Assembly: GCA_902556425.1 (NCBI GenBank)
Contig: CACDWG010000013.1
Location: forward strand, 1 to 62,440
Length of the DNA: 62,440 nt
Direction: 5' to 3'
DNA from: UBA4421 sp002704225
Lineage (GTDB): Bacteria; Pseudomonadota; Gammaproteobacteria; Pseudomonadales; Azotimanducaceae
Shown here in pieces: positions 34,729-43,113 of the stretch. The translations under genes and the position numbers were made by a program. Below the pieces are notes generated by a model. The model had not been told where the DNA came from. It saw nothing but the letters and a program-made list of their open reading frames with translations, and did no database searches. Position 1 is the first letter of the stretch. Every line of letters begins with the position of its first letter.

Positions 34729-36144
34729 CTATTCGTCACGCTGTTTTAGCGCATCGGTGAGCTGTTGGTAAATTCCACCAAACGCGCCGTTGCTCATAAT
34801 CACGATATGCCTTTTGCGCGCGTTAGCTTCCGGCGCTTCTGCGATGAGCTGTTGTACCAGTTTATCCACGTCATCGACAATTTTTGCCGGGACCACACAT
34901 TGTTCAGCGATTTCATGCAAATCCCATTTAATGTTTTCGCCGCGAAACCAAATGACCCGGTCTGCCGCGGCACAGCAGGTGGTCAGTTCGTTACGCAACG
35001 CACCCAAGGACATGGTGTGAGTGCGCGGTTCGATGACTGCAATAATCTCATCTTGGCTGGATTGGGTGCGTAATCCTTGGAGGGTCGTGCGTATTGCCGT
35101 TGGATGATGTGCAAAGTCATCGTAAACGATGATGTCTTCGCTTTGATATATCACCTCCATACGGCGCTTAACGCCCCGAAATTCGCGTAGTGCTTCGATG
35201 GCGACCTGAGTTTCTACCCCTGCGTGCCGCGCTGCGGCAATGGCGTTTAGCGCGTTGAACTTGTTGTGCTCACCCAACAAAGGCCATTGAATTTCGCCTT
35301 GTGCGATACCGTTAAGTAAAACCGTAAAAACGCCAGCGTCGCCTTTTTTGCTGTCGAACGACCAGCGCTCAGCGTTGTCTTGGTCATGGTCGCGTTTGCC
35401 AGCACGCTGTCCCACGCGACTGATCGGCGTCCAGCAACCCTGATTGAGCACTTCATTGATGGCGTCGCTGTCACTGGGCGCGATCAACAGTCCGTCGCTG
35501 GGAATGGTGCGCATGAGTAAATGGAATTGGGCTTGAATGGTGTCCAGATCCGGGAAAATGTCTGCGTGATCGTATTCAAGATTGTTCAGAATCACGGTGC
35601 GTGGCCGGTAGTGAACGAACTTGGAGCGTCGATCGAAGTAGCTGGTGTCGTATTCGTCTGCTTCCACAACGAAGAACGGCGTTTCACCTAAACGGGCTGA
35701 TGCGGAAAAATTGGCGGGAGCACCGCCAATTAAGTAACCCGGAGCCAGGCCCGCGTAATCGAGTATCCATGCCACCATGCTTGCCGTCGTCGTCTTGCCG
35801 TGTGTGCCGGCGACGGCAATGACCCAACGATCATGGAGCAGTGTGTCGCCGAGCCACTGAGCGCCGGAAGTGTAACGAAGACCCTTGTTTAAGACGTGTT
35901 CTATGGCTTCATTGCCTCGCGGCAGATTTGCGTTGCCGACGATGACCAAGTCCGGTGCGGGATCGAGCTGTTCCGAGGTAAATCCTTCGAAAACCGTAAT
36001 ATCTGCCGCAGCGAGCAGATCCGACATGGGTGGATACAGCTTTCCGTCGCTGCCGCTCACCTCGAAGCCGAGTTCCTTAGCCAGCAGCGCCAGGCTACCC
36101 ATCAATGTGCCACCGATGCCAAGAAAGTAGAGGCGTCCTTGCAT
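34729..36144 (-). CDS. mpl: UDP-N-acetylmuramate:L-alanyl-gamma-D-glutamyl-meso-diaminopimelate ligase
   Basis: This 471-aa Mur-ligase paralogue attaches recycled tripeptide to UDP-MurNAc in the cytoplasm. The N-terminal Rossmann motif is YFLGIGGTLMGSLA, the ATP P-loop VAGTHGKTTTASMVAW, the Mg/carbamate region VEADEYDTSYFD, and the late domain YDDFAHHPTAIR is diagnostic of Mpl/MurC. GGTLMG (rather than GGIGMSG) and length ~450-470 favour Mpl over MurC. Its neighbour upstream on the same strand is a membrane protein gene. AmgK and MurU at 59-61 kb complete a peptidoglycan-recycling theme. Confidence 0.92.
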   Translation of the reverse strand: MQGRLYFLGIGGTLMGSLALLAKELGFEVSGSDGKLYPPMSDLLAAADITVFEGFTSEQLDPAPDLVIVGNANLPRGNEAIEHVLNKGLRYTSGAQWLGDTLLHDRWVIAVAGTHGKTTTASMVAWILDYAGLAPGYLIGGAPANFSASARLGETPFFVVEADEYDTSYFDRRSKFVHYRPRTVILNNLEYDHADIFPDLDTIQAQFHLLMRTIPSDGLLIAPSDSDAINEVLNQGCWTPISRVGQRAGKRDHDQDNAERWSFDSKKGDAGVFTVLLNGIAQGEIQWPLLGEHNKFNALNAIAAARHAGVETQVAIEALREFRGVKRRMEVIYQSEDIIVYDDFAHHPTAIRTTLQGLRTQSSQDEIIAVIEPRTHTMSLGALRNELTTCCAAADRVIWFRGENIKWDLHEIAEQCVVPAKIVDDVDKLVQQLIAEAPEANARKRHIVIMSNGAFGGIYQQLTDALKQRDE

Positions 36145-36195
36145 GTGTTATTCCTATTCAGTCGTGCGGAACAACCGCACTGGAATGAGTCTGCG

Positions 36196-36699
36196 CTAGG
36201 TTTGACCTACCGCCAATTGCCCAAGCGCTACGGTGATCAAGGTGAGCAGAAAGGCCAGCGCCACACCCATGGCCATATGTATCTCCATGGCCTTGTGCAG
36301 GATGTACCCAAAAACGAGGATGCTCCAGAAAAAGATGATCAAGGCGAGGGTCGTCATGAAGTCCACACCCAAAAGGCGCATGAGGGCAATGCAACATCCA
36401 ATCACCAGATTCAATAGCAGGTCGCAGCCAAAATAGGCAGTAAGCGTTTGGGTCAGTCGAGCACTCTTCCCCACCAAGACCAAGAGGCCATAGATGATCA
36501 AGGCTTGGGCGGCCAGATTCGTCAGAATGGTTGTCGCAATCGTTGTCGCTGGCTGGGTGCCTATGCTGACGGAAATTATGAAGCTGACGGCGACGTTGAG
36601 CGAGGTAATCACGACCAGCAAAAAGCTGCTAGCGGGAAGATACTCGGGTCCACTCTTTAGCTGCGCGATACGCCAAAACAAAGAAAATATAGGAAGCAT
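36196..36699 (-). CDS. Multi-pass membrane protein of unknown function
   Basis: This 167-aa protein has about five transmembrane helices (SFLLVVITSLNVAVSFIIS, ILTNLAAQALIIYGLLVLVG, LLLNLVIGCCIALMRLL, TTLALIIFFWSILVFGYIL, MGVALAFLLTLITVALG). The layout recalls YIP1-like small membrane proteins, but no motif confirms this. I start at the ATG at 36699, near AGGAA on the plus strand; the longer frame has no better site. It precedes mpl by 51 nt and diverges from the phosphofructokinase gene. Confidence 0.68.
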   Translation of the reverse strand: MLPIFSLFWRIAQLKSGPEYLPASSFLLVVITSLNVAVSFIISVSIGTQPATTIATTILTNLAAQALIIYGLLVLVGKSARLTQTLTAYFGCDLLLNLVIGCCIALMRLLGVDFMTTLALIIFFWSILVFGYILHKAMEIHMAMGVALAFLLTLITVALGQLAVGQT

Positions 36700-36815
36700 G
36701 AGACTTTCTGGAATTTGTTGAGAGAAATTGTCGCACAAAAGCGCAGGTTCACCGACAATTGCATCCACTGAAGATTGTCATTCCGACGCGTCAAAATACC
36801 GCTCTAGGAGCCACC

Positions 36816-38075
36816 ATGCCCAAACCCAATGCCTTTTACGCCCAGTCCGGCGGCGTCACCGCTGTTATTAACGCATCGGCCTGCGGTCTGATCGAGACGG
36901 CCCGTGCCAACAAGGCGCAAATGGGGAAAGTGCTTGTTGGCCGCAACGGCATTCTTGGAGCGCTAAATGAAGAGCTAATCGATACGTCGAAAGAAACCAA
37001 GAAAGACATTGCTGGACTGCGCAGCACTCCGGGCGGCGCTTTCGGTTCTTGCCGGTTCAAGCTGAAATCGCCGGAAGAAGATGCCCGGGAGTATCACCGC
37101 CTGCTAGACGTCTTTAAAGCGCACAACATTCAGTATTTTTTCTACAACGGCGGTGGCGACTCCCAAGATACGGCGAACAAAGTCTCCCAACTCGGTAATA
37201 GTATGGGCTACCCCTTACAGGCCATCGGAATTCCGAAAACCGTAGATAACGACTTACCCTTCACGGACACATGCCCCGGGTTTGGCTCCGTCGCAAAGTA
37301 CGTGGCCACGTCGACCAAGGAAGCCGCCTTGGATGTTGAGTCTATGTGCGAAAGCTCGACCAAGGTTTTTGTTCTTGAGGTCATGGGGCGCCACGCTGGC
37401 TGGATAGCTGCCGCAGGGGCGCTGGCCCAAGAAAATCCAGATGATGCGCCCCACATCATTTTGCTGCCTGAAGTGGCCTTCAACAAAAAGGCATTTTTGG
37501 CCAAGGTAAAGGCGACGGTTAAGCGCAAGGGTTTTTGCGTGATCGTGGTGTCTGAAGGCGCGCGTTACGCCAACGGCGGTTTTCTCGGAGAATCTGGGGC
37601 AGCCAAGGATGCCTTTGGCCATGCTCAACTTGGCGGTGTCGCGCCAACAATTGCCAACATGATTCAGGATGCCTTGGGCTACAAGTATCACTGGGCCGTG
37701 GCAGACTATCTCCAGCGATCCGCACGCCATCTGGCCTCGGCAACGGATGTTGAGCAAGCGTATGCCCTGGGTAAGGCCGCCGTGGAATTCGCCCTTGCAG
37801 GCAAGACTGCCGTCATGCCAACCATTGTGCGTACGAGTGATCAGCCCTATCGATGGAAGATCGGTGAAGCGAAGTTATCGCGGGTAGCAAATGTCGAACG
37901 CTTCATGCCGAAGAGCTTCATCAGCAAGGACGGTTTCGGGATCACCGCGAAAGCGCGACGCTATTTGGCGCCGCTGATCGTTGGAGAAGACTACCCTGCA
38001 TTCAAAAATGGTGTGCCCGACTACGTGCGCCTGAAGAATCAACTGGTGCCCCAGAAGCTCTCGAAAAAATGGTAG
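36816..38075 (+). CDS. pfp: Pyrophosphate-dependent 6-phosphofructokinase
   Basis: This 419-aa enzyme phosphorylates fructose-6-phosphate with PPi (reversible, so also gluconeogenic). PPi specificity is read from the Asp in GGGDSQDTA (~112-120), where ATP enzymes have Gly, and the Lys in PKTVDND (~140-146). Sugar-phosphate contacts include MGRHAGWIAA and SEGARY. TAGGAG gives a good ribosome-binding site. It is convergent with hppA, whose product makes or uses PPi at the membrane; the two share one bidirectional terminator. This implies glycolytic flux tied to PPi rather than ATP. Confidence 0.93.
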   Translation: MPKPNAFYAQSGGVTAVINASACGLIETARANKAQMGKVLVGRNGILGALNEELIDTSKETKKDIAGLRSTPGGAFGSCRFKLKSPEEDAREYHRLLDVFKAHNIQYFFYNGGGDSQDTANKVSQLGNSMGYPLQAIGIPKTVDNDLPFTDTCPGFGSVAKYVATSTKEAALDVESMCESSTKVFVLEVMGRHAGWIAAAGALAQENPDDAPHIILLPEVAFNKKAFLAKVKATVKRKGFCVIVVSEGARYANGGFLGESGAAKDAFGHAQLGGVAPTIANMIQDALGYKYHWAVADYLQRSARHLASATDVEQAYALGKAAVEFALAGKTAVMPTIVRTSDQPYRWKIGEAKLSRVANVERFMPKSFISKDGFGITAKARRYLAPLIVGEDYPAFKNGVPDYVRLKNQLVPQKLSKKW

Positions 38076-38184
38076 TAAGGCGCTTGAATTGGAGGCGTCG
38101 GGGTCACGGTTTTAGGGCAGAAGACGTAAGAACACAGGTTTTAGGCGCTAGGTATTGAGTCCGTAAAACCGAAACAGCGGACGC

Positions 38185-38213
38185 AAAAAAGGGGACCCAT
38201 GGTCCCCTTTTTT
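38185..38213. terminator. Bidirectional rho-independent terminator shared by pfp and hppA
   Basis: A perfect 13-bp palindromic stem (AAAAAAGGGGACC with its complement) closes on a CAT loop. Each strand thus ends in a GC stem followed by six T residues, so it can stop transcripts from both convergent genes. Confidence 0.93.
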
Positions 38214-38232
38214 GTTTGGCCTTGACCCGTTC

Positions 38233-40266
38233 TTAGGCTAGAACAGGCGCAATAACCAAGCTGACGATCGCCATAACATTGATCAAAATGTTCATGGCAG
38301 GTCCTGACGTATCCTTGAACGGGTCGCCTACGGTGTCGCCAACAACAGCGGCAGCGTGAACTTCCGAACCTTTGCCGCCCAGATTACCTTTCTCAACGTA
38401 CTTTTTGGCGTTATCCCAAGCACCACCAGCGTTCGCCATGGTCAGTGCCAGCAGAACACAGCCCAACAAAGCACCGCCCAATGTGCCACCTAGGGCTTCT
38501 GCGCCGAGGCCAAAGCCAACAACGACAGGAACGCCAACAGCGATGATGCCGGGCATCAGCATTTTCTTCAGGGCGGCAGTCGTTGCGATATCGACACACT
38601 TCGCCGTATCTGGCTCTGCCGTACCTTCCATGAGGCCTGGGATTTCACGGAACTGTCGACGAATTTCCTGAATCATTTCCATGGCAGCCTCACCGACCGA
38701 GGTCATGGTCATGCTTGCAATCAGGAACGGAACCAGTCCGCCAATGAACAAGCCGATCAGCACATTTGGGTCGCCGATATGCAGTAAGAATTCACCGCCG
38801 CGGTTTGCTGCGACGGTCTCTACGAATGCGGCGATAATGGCCAACGCAGCCAATGCCGCAGCGCCGATGGCAAAACCTTTGCCCATGGCGGCCGTGGTAT
38901 TACCCAACTCATCCAATGAGTCAGTAATGGCGCGAGTGTCTTCACCCAGACCGCCCATCTCTGCAATACCGCCAGCGTTATCAGCGATTGGTCCGTAAGC
39001 ATCGACAGCCATGGTCATACCGACCGTAGCCAGCAAGCCTACAGCCGCCACGCCGACGCCGTACAAGCCGGCTAGCATGGTAGAAACAAAGATGATGGCG
39101 CAGATGATCAAGATGGGTCCAACCACCGACTGCATGCCGACCGCAAGGCCAGTAATCATGACGGTCGCTGGTCCGGTTTCTCCGGATTCCGCAATACGCA
39201 CGACCGGAGTCGAAGACGTGTAGTACTCGGTGATCAAGCCAATGCCGACACCGCCTGCCGCGCCGAACAAAACGGACAGCCAGATGTTGTTGGAAACACC
39301 CAAATTACCCATGACAACGTAAGCGGCTGCGATGAAGAGGATTGGTGTACCGATCATGCCGATGCGCAGCGCGACTGCAGGGTTAGCATTCGAGAACGCT
39401 CGGACAATGCCGATGCCGATGATCGAAGCAATCAGGCCAGTCGAAGCAAGTGCCAAGGGCAGGAACATCAGAGCAGCGCGAGCGTCGCCCTCACTGGCAC
39501 CGGGGACCAATAGGTTCAGGGAGCCTAACGCCAGCGTAGAGGCGATGGCGATGGTAGCGATCATGGAGCCGCAGTAGGATTCGAATATGTCGGAACCCAT
39601 GCCCGCAACGTCGCCGACGTTGTCACCCACGTTATCGGCAATCACGCCAGGATTGCGGGGATCGTCTTCTGGAATGCCTTGCTCAAGCTTTCCTACCAAG
39701 TCAGCGCCAACGTCTGCACTCTTGGTGTAGATGCCACCGCCAACGCGGGAGAACAGTGCCACAACCGAGGCACCCATGCCGAAGCCATGGATGTGGTGCG
39801 CGCTTTCGGGGTCGTTACCAAAGTACAGGTAGACCAGGCCGAGACCCATCAAGCCGAGGGACGCAACGGCCAAGCCCATAATAGAGCCGCCATAAAAGGC
39901 AACAGACAGAGCTGCTGCCTGACCTTCATTGTGAGCCGCAGTGGTGGTACGCACGTTGGCCTGAGTAGCCGTATACATGCCAAACCAGCCTGCGCATGCT
40001 GATGACAGAGCGCCGGCCAAAAATGCGATGGCCGTGTGTTCGCCCAGTCCGGGAGTGAGGTACACCCCAATGAGCAAGACCAAGGCGAAAATAGCCAACA
40101 TGGTGTATTCACGCTTCATGAAAACCATGGCACCTTCGTGAATAGCATCAGCAATTTTTACCAAGGCTGCGCTGCCCGCGTCATAGCGACGCACAATGCC
40201 GTAAATGATGACAGCGACCAAAAGGCCAATGGCACCAATTAATGGTGGAATGAGGGTTGAAGTCAT
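38233..40266 (-). CDS. hppA: Membrane-bound ion-translocating pyrophosphatase (K+-dependent signature)
   Basis: This 677-aa protein has ~16 transmembrane helices and couples PPi hydrolysis to H+ and/or Na+ pumping across the inner membrane. The substrate-binding motifs are DVGADLVGKLEQGIPEDDPRN (seen as DVGADLVGK and EDDPRNPG), then DNVGDNVGDVAGMGSD. In GNTTAAMGKG (~453-462) the residues Ala and Gly occupy the positions that distinguish K+-dependent enzymes from K+-independent ones (Lys/Thr). Whether H+ or Na+ is pumped cannot be settled by eye. The ATG at 40266 follows GGGGAT. Convergent with pfp. Confidence 0.93.
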   Translation of the reverse strand: MTSTLIPPLIGAIGLLVAVIIYGIVRRYDAGSAALVKIADAIHEGAMVFMKREYTMLAIFALVLLIGVYLTPGLGEHTAIAFLAGALSSACAGWFGMYTATQANVRTTTAAHNEGQAAALSVAFYGGSIMGLAVASLGLMGLGLVYLYFGNDPESAHHIHGFGMGASVVALFSRVGGGIYTKSADVGADLVGKLEQGIPEDDPRNPGVIADNVGDNVGDVAGMGSDIFESYCGSMIATIAIASTLALGSLNLLVPGASEGDARAALMFLPLALASTGLIASIIGIGIVRAFSNANPAVALRIGMIGTPILFIAAAYVVMGNLGVSNNIWLSVLFGAAGGVGIGLITEYYTSSTPVVRIAESGETGPATVMITGLAVGMQSVVGPILIICAIIFVSTMLAGLYGVGVAAVGLLATVGMTMAVDAYGPIADNAGGIAEMGGLGEDTRAITDSLDELGNTTAAMGKGFAIGAAALAALAIIAAFVETVAANRGGEFLLHIGDPNVLIGLFIGGLVPFLIASMTMTSVGEAAMEMIQEIRRQFREIPGLMEGTAEPDTAKCVDIATTAALKKMLMPGIIAVGVPVVVGFGLGAEALGGTLGGALLGCVLLALTMANAGGAWDNAKKYVEKGNLGGKGSEVHAAAVVGDTVGDPFKDTSGPAMNILINVMAIVSLVIAPVLA

Positions 40267-40426
40267 TTGGATCCCCAGCAAATAAATAAAAAAGGTCGAG
40301 GTGCGTTAACCGCAAGCGACGAAAGCGCTCACAGCAAGGTCCCCACTCCTCAGAGCGCGCGTATAATAACAGTGTGACAAGGACTTGCCAGTCGAAATCC
40401 CGATTCAAGAGGGCTAAAGCCGCGAA

Positions 40427-41524
40427 TCAACCTTGGGCGAGTAGCGCCCGCAAATCGATGATGGCGGCATTGGCTCGTGAAATGTGTGAAGCCATGATCA
40501 AGGAGTGGTTGGAGACCAAGCCGAAACCATCGCCATTCAGAACCATGGGGCTCCATAGGGTTTCTTGGGTGGGCTCCAATTCGCGAATAATTTGACGCAC
40601 GGAGACTCGTGCGGCCTTTTTGTCTAAGACCTCACCGAAATCCTGTTCCACCGCTTCCAGCAGATGCAGTAACGCCCATGTGAATCCGCGGGCTTCATAG
40701 AACACGTCGTCGATTTCAAGCCACGGAGTTTGAACCATCTGTTCGGTTGGTGTTGCCGTGCTCTGACTGGCGTTGGCGTCGCCGGCCAACGATGTGTCGA
40801 GTTGGCGTTTACCCACACTGGCAGACAGTCGCTGGGATAGGCTGCCCAAACGGGTATCCATCGCCGCAAGCCAAGCCTGAAGGTTGTCGCTGCGGGCATA
40901 GAACTGCGCATCATTGGCTGAGCGATCCGAGAGTTGTTCGAGGTAGTTTTGAAAATAGACGATGCCGGCTTTGTATTCGCCCTCGGTGTCCGGTAGAAAC
41001 CAGGAATTGTTGTCGAAGAAAAACTTGCCTTCAGCTTCGGCCAAGTTTGGATTTTCCGCAGATTGGCTTTGGGAGCGCGCAAAGTCGTTGCGGTAGACGC
41101 GTGCTGTGTCCCGCAGCATGGTCAGTGCGCCCATCTCCCATGACGGAATGTTGTCAAGCCAGATGCCCGGAGGGAACAGATCGTTGGTGAGGTAGCCGCC
41201 TGGCTTTTCCAGCAAAGTCTTGGCGACGGTAATGGTTGTCGCCGTGGTGAGGTATCCGGTCGTGCCGCTATCGGCAGGTTGGCCCAATTCTCTCGCTGCT
41301 GTTTCGAGATCAAAACGATCCGGCTCTTGGCTCCACCAAATGCCCAAGGCAAGGGCCGTGAGGAGATAAATCGCCGCGACGGTGGCGACGCCTTTGAAAA
41401 GACCGCTGGCTGATGAGTCGCCGCCGTCAGGATTGCCCGAGCGAAACCCTTCTCCCAAGGGGTGGGTCTCGGTGGGATCCGGTCCAATGGTGTCGTCGGG
41501 GCGTTGCCAGAATTTCCAGTTCAT
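40427..41524 (-). CDS. DUF2333 family inner-membrane protein
   Basis: This 365-aa protein has a cytoplasmic Pro/Gly-rich N-terminus (~1-42), one transmembrane helix (GVATVAAIYLLTALALGIWW) and a large periplasmic domain. The domain features GYLTNDLFPPGIWLDNIPSWE, FFFDNNSWFLPDTEGEY and ARGFTWALLHLLEA match DUF2333, a family of unknown function in gammaproteobacteria. A 17-bp perfect dyad lies ~100 nt upstream of its start. The Gln/Ser/Thr-rich patch around residue 255 is a likely loop. Confidence 0.85.
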   Translation of the reverse strand: MNWKFWQRPDDTIGPDPTETHPLGEGFRSGNPDGGDSSASGLFKGVATVAAIYLLTALALGIWWSQEPDRFDLETAARELGQPADSGTTGYLTTATTITVAKTLLEKPGGYLTNDLFPPGIWLDNIPSWEMGALTMLRDTARVYRNDFARSQSQSAENPNLAEAEGKFFFDNNSWFLPDTEGEYKAGIVYFQNYLEQLSDRSANDAQFYARSDNLQAWLAAMDTRLGSLSQRLSASVGKRQLDTSLAGDANASQSTATPTEQMVQTPWLEIDDVFYEARGFTWALLHLLEAVEQDFGEVLDKKAARVSVRQIIRELEPTQETLWSPMVLNGDGFGLVSNHSLIMASHISRANAAIIDLRALLAQG

Positions 41525-41621
41525 ATCGGGGTCTCGTTGGGTGCCTGCCCTAGCGCAAATGGGCTTTGCTGTTCAATTTACAGCAGACGCATCGTAATGG
41601 TGCGAAACATCTTAGTGTATT

Positions 41622-41638
41622 GCACCATCGGATGGTGC
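41622..41638. promoter_or_regulatory. Perfect 8+1+8 dyad, candidate operator
   Basis: GCACCATC-G-GATGGTGC is perfectly symmetric around one base. A further ATGGTGC half-site occurs at 41597-41603, giving three copies of the half-site within 42 nt. The region is the 174-nt gap upstream of the DUF2333 gene. A one-base centre cannot form a loop, so a protein-binding site is more likely than an RNA hairpin. Confidence 0.45.
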
Positions 41639-41698
41639 CCACGCTTGAATAGATGCCCACCGGTTCGCGTTTACGCCAGGTCGTTGGTCGGGTACTCG

Positions 41699-42256
41699 TT
41701 ATTGGGTTGCGTTCATCCAAGCATCCATTGGGATGATGGTAAAACTGGCACTTATACTGCCGCCGTTATCGAACGACATGGTTATTGGCAGTGATTGGGC
41801 GTCCGCTGGAATATTACTGATCATGAGATGGTTGCCGCCAGGACGAAAAACGATCTGGCCGTTGGGTGCAATGGTGATTTCACTCAGTGGTCGCATCGTC
41901 GTACCGCTCGCTTCCAATGTGGTCGTGTGCATTTGTACGTCGGCGGCGTCCGATGCGATTTTGGTAAGGGTGATAGCCTCAGTGCCGTGATTCATGAGCG
42001 TGAAGTATCCCGCACTCATGCGTTGCCCCGGTGCTGGTTTGTTAATTCTTGCTTCAACGAGATGTAAGGACGCGATTGCCGTATCACCTGCATCCATTTG
42101 ATGATCGTTATGTGCTGCTGAAACGGAAGCGTCGTTGCCCGAGTCCTTGGCGGAGTCGTTGTCTGTGCCGCACCCTTGAAGAGTTAGTGCAACCAGAAAC
42201 ATGGCGAGGGTTCCAACAACGCCAGAAGGATAAACGTTACGGTAGTTGATGTTCAT
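41699..42256 (-). CDS. PCu(A)C-type copper chaperone lipoprotein
   Basis: This ~185-aa protein has a lipobox LTLQGC near residue 28 and an acidic/His spacer, then a cupredoxin-like copper chaperone domain. The Cu(I) set Met-His...Met...His-x-Met is present: VQMHTT, GTTMRP, GGNHLMI. Known role: periplasmic delivery of Cu(I) to the CuA/CuB centres of cytochrome oxidase. The extra His/Met-rich stretch AHNDHQMD just after the lipid anchor may add a metal site. The start ATG at 42256 overlaps the stop of the TPR lipoprotein gene (ATGA). Confidence 0.88.
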   Translation of the reverse strand: MNINYRNVYPSGVVGTLAMFLVALTLQGCGTDNDSAKDSGNDASVSAAHNDHQMDAGDTAIASLHLVEARINKPAPGQRMSAGYFTLMNHGTEAITLTKIASDAADVQMHTTTLEASGTTMRPLSEITIAPNGQIVFRPGGNHLMISNIPADAQSLPITMSFDNGGSISASFTIIPMDAWMNATQ

Positions 42257-42966
42257 TTGGTACAAATTCGCTCCAATCGGTCGGGTGTGGAAATTTCGGT
42301 TGCCGCCCGTGGGCGGCGATTTATTTGGTTTCGGACGAATCCCTGCCGAAGCAATTGATACAGTTCTCGAGCACGTCCATCGTTGGCAGCTGAAATGCGA
42401 TACCGGCAGTTCGGTCCTGCATCGCGAACCAAGTTATCGATGGCGTCCGTTAACGCCGATGCTGACAGGCCGCGGATGATAACGCTTTCTCGTTGAGACG
42501 TGTCGATTGCATCAATGAACTCGTCCGTTGGCCGGACGGACATATGCTCCGGGTCGATTAGGCGACTGCGTGCGAGCAGATCCCGTGCAAGGTTCGTATT
42601 GCCTTGTCCGGCAGCAGTTAGTGCTAAGGCCACATAGCGCTCAACGACTTGCTCCAACCCTCGCTCGGCTTCTGCGTTGTTGGGGTCCAGCGATAATGCT
42701 TGCTGAAAAAGGTGGGGCGCGCTGTCTGGCTTCGACACGTCCAATAAGTCGTTTACCAGTGCTTCTTCAGCGCCGGCTAAGAGAGACTCGAGTTGGCTTT
42801 TTTCTTCGGCGCTGAGTGGTCTGGTCGATGACGTCATCGGTTCCACTGAGGTTCCGGCGCAGCCCCAAAGCAAAAACAGCATCACGGCGGTTGCCACTGA
42901 GCGACGGAAACTCGCGTCTCCCATAGAAATTGCTAGTAAAATAACGTCAGGACTGTATCGACGCAT
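42253..42966 (-). CDS. TPR-containing lipoprotein
   Basis: This protein is up to 237 aa, with a hydrophobic segment ending in lipobox LLWGC. It has TPR-like helices (APHLFQQALSLDPNNAEAERGLEQV, seen as LFQQALSLDPNNAEAE, and ARDLLARSRLIDPEHM) and a C-terminal domain with GLSASALTDAIDNLVRDAG. The start is uncertain: GTG/ATG near 42966, or the ATG at 42924, which would give a more usual 22-residue lipoprotein signal. It is coupled to the copper chaperone gene by an ATGA overlap. Function unknown; envelope location is well supported. Confidence 0.72.
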   Translation of the reverse strand: MRRYSPDVILLAISMGDASFRRSVATAVMLFLLWGCAGTSVEPMTSSTRPLSAEEKSQLESLLAGAEEALVNDLLDVSKPDSAPHLFQQALSLDPNNAEAERGLEQVVERYVALALTAAGQGNTNLARDLLARSRLIDPEHMSVRPTDEFIDAIDTSQRESVIIRGLSASALTDAIDNLVRDAGPNCRYRISAANDGRARELYQLLRQGFVRNQINRRPRAATEISTPDRLERICTK

Positions 42967-43113
42967 GGCTGAGGAGTGCGTTGGGATGAAGGCGCGACCT
43001 TAGCACACAGGCCCGCGTCTGTCGGTTTGCCTGACAAAGTTCTTAATGAATCGGTACCATGCAGCGACGGTTCATTGGATATCCGCACCCATTACCCCAG
43101 AGGAGCATTGAGG

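Noticed and set aside
38680..38998. Ala/Pro/Ser-rich plus-strand frames across hppA
   Set aside because: Low-complexity shadows of a membrane protein with repeated codons; no start signals.
41622..41638. NtrC-type binding site
   Set aside because: The half-sites fit GCAC/GTGC but the spacer is 9 rather than 7 nt, so I kept it only as an unassigned dyad.
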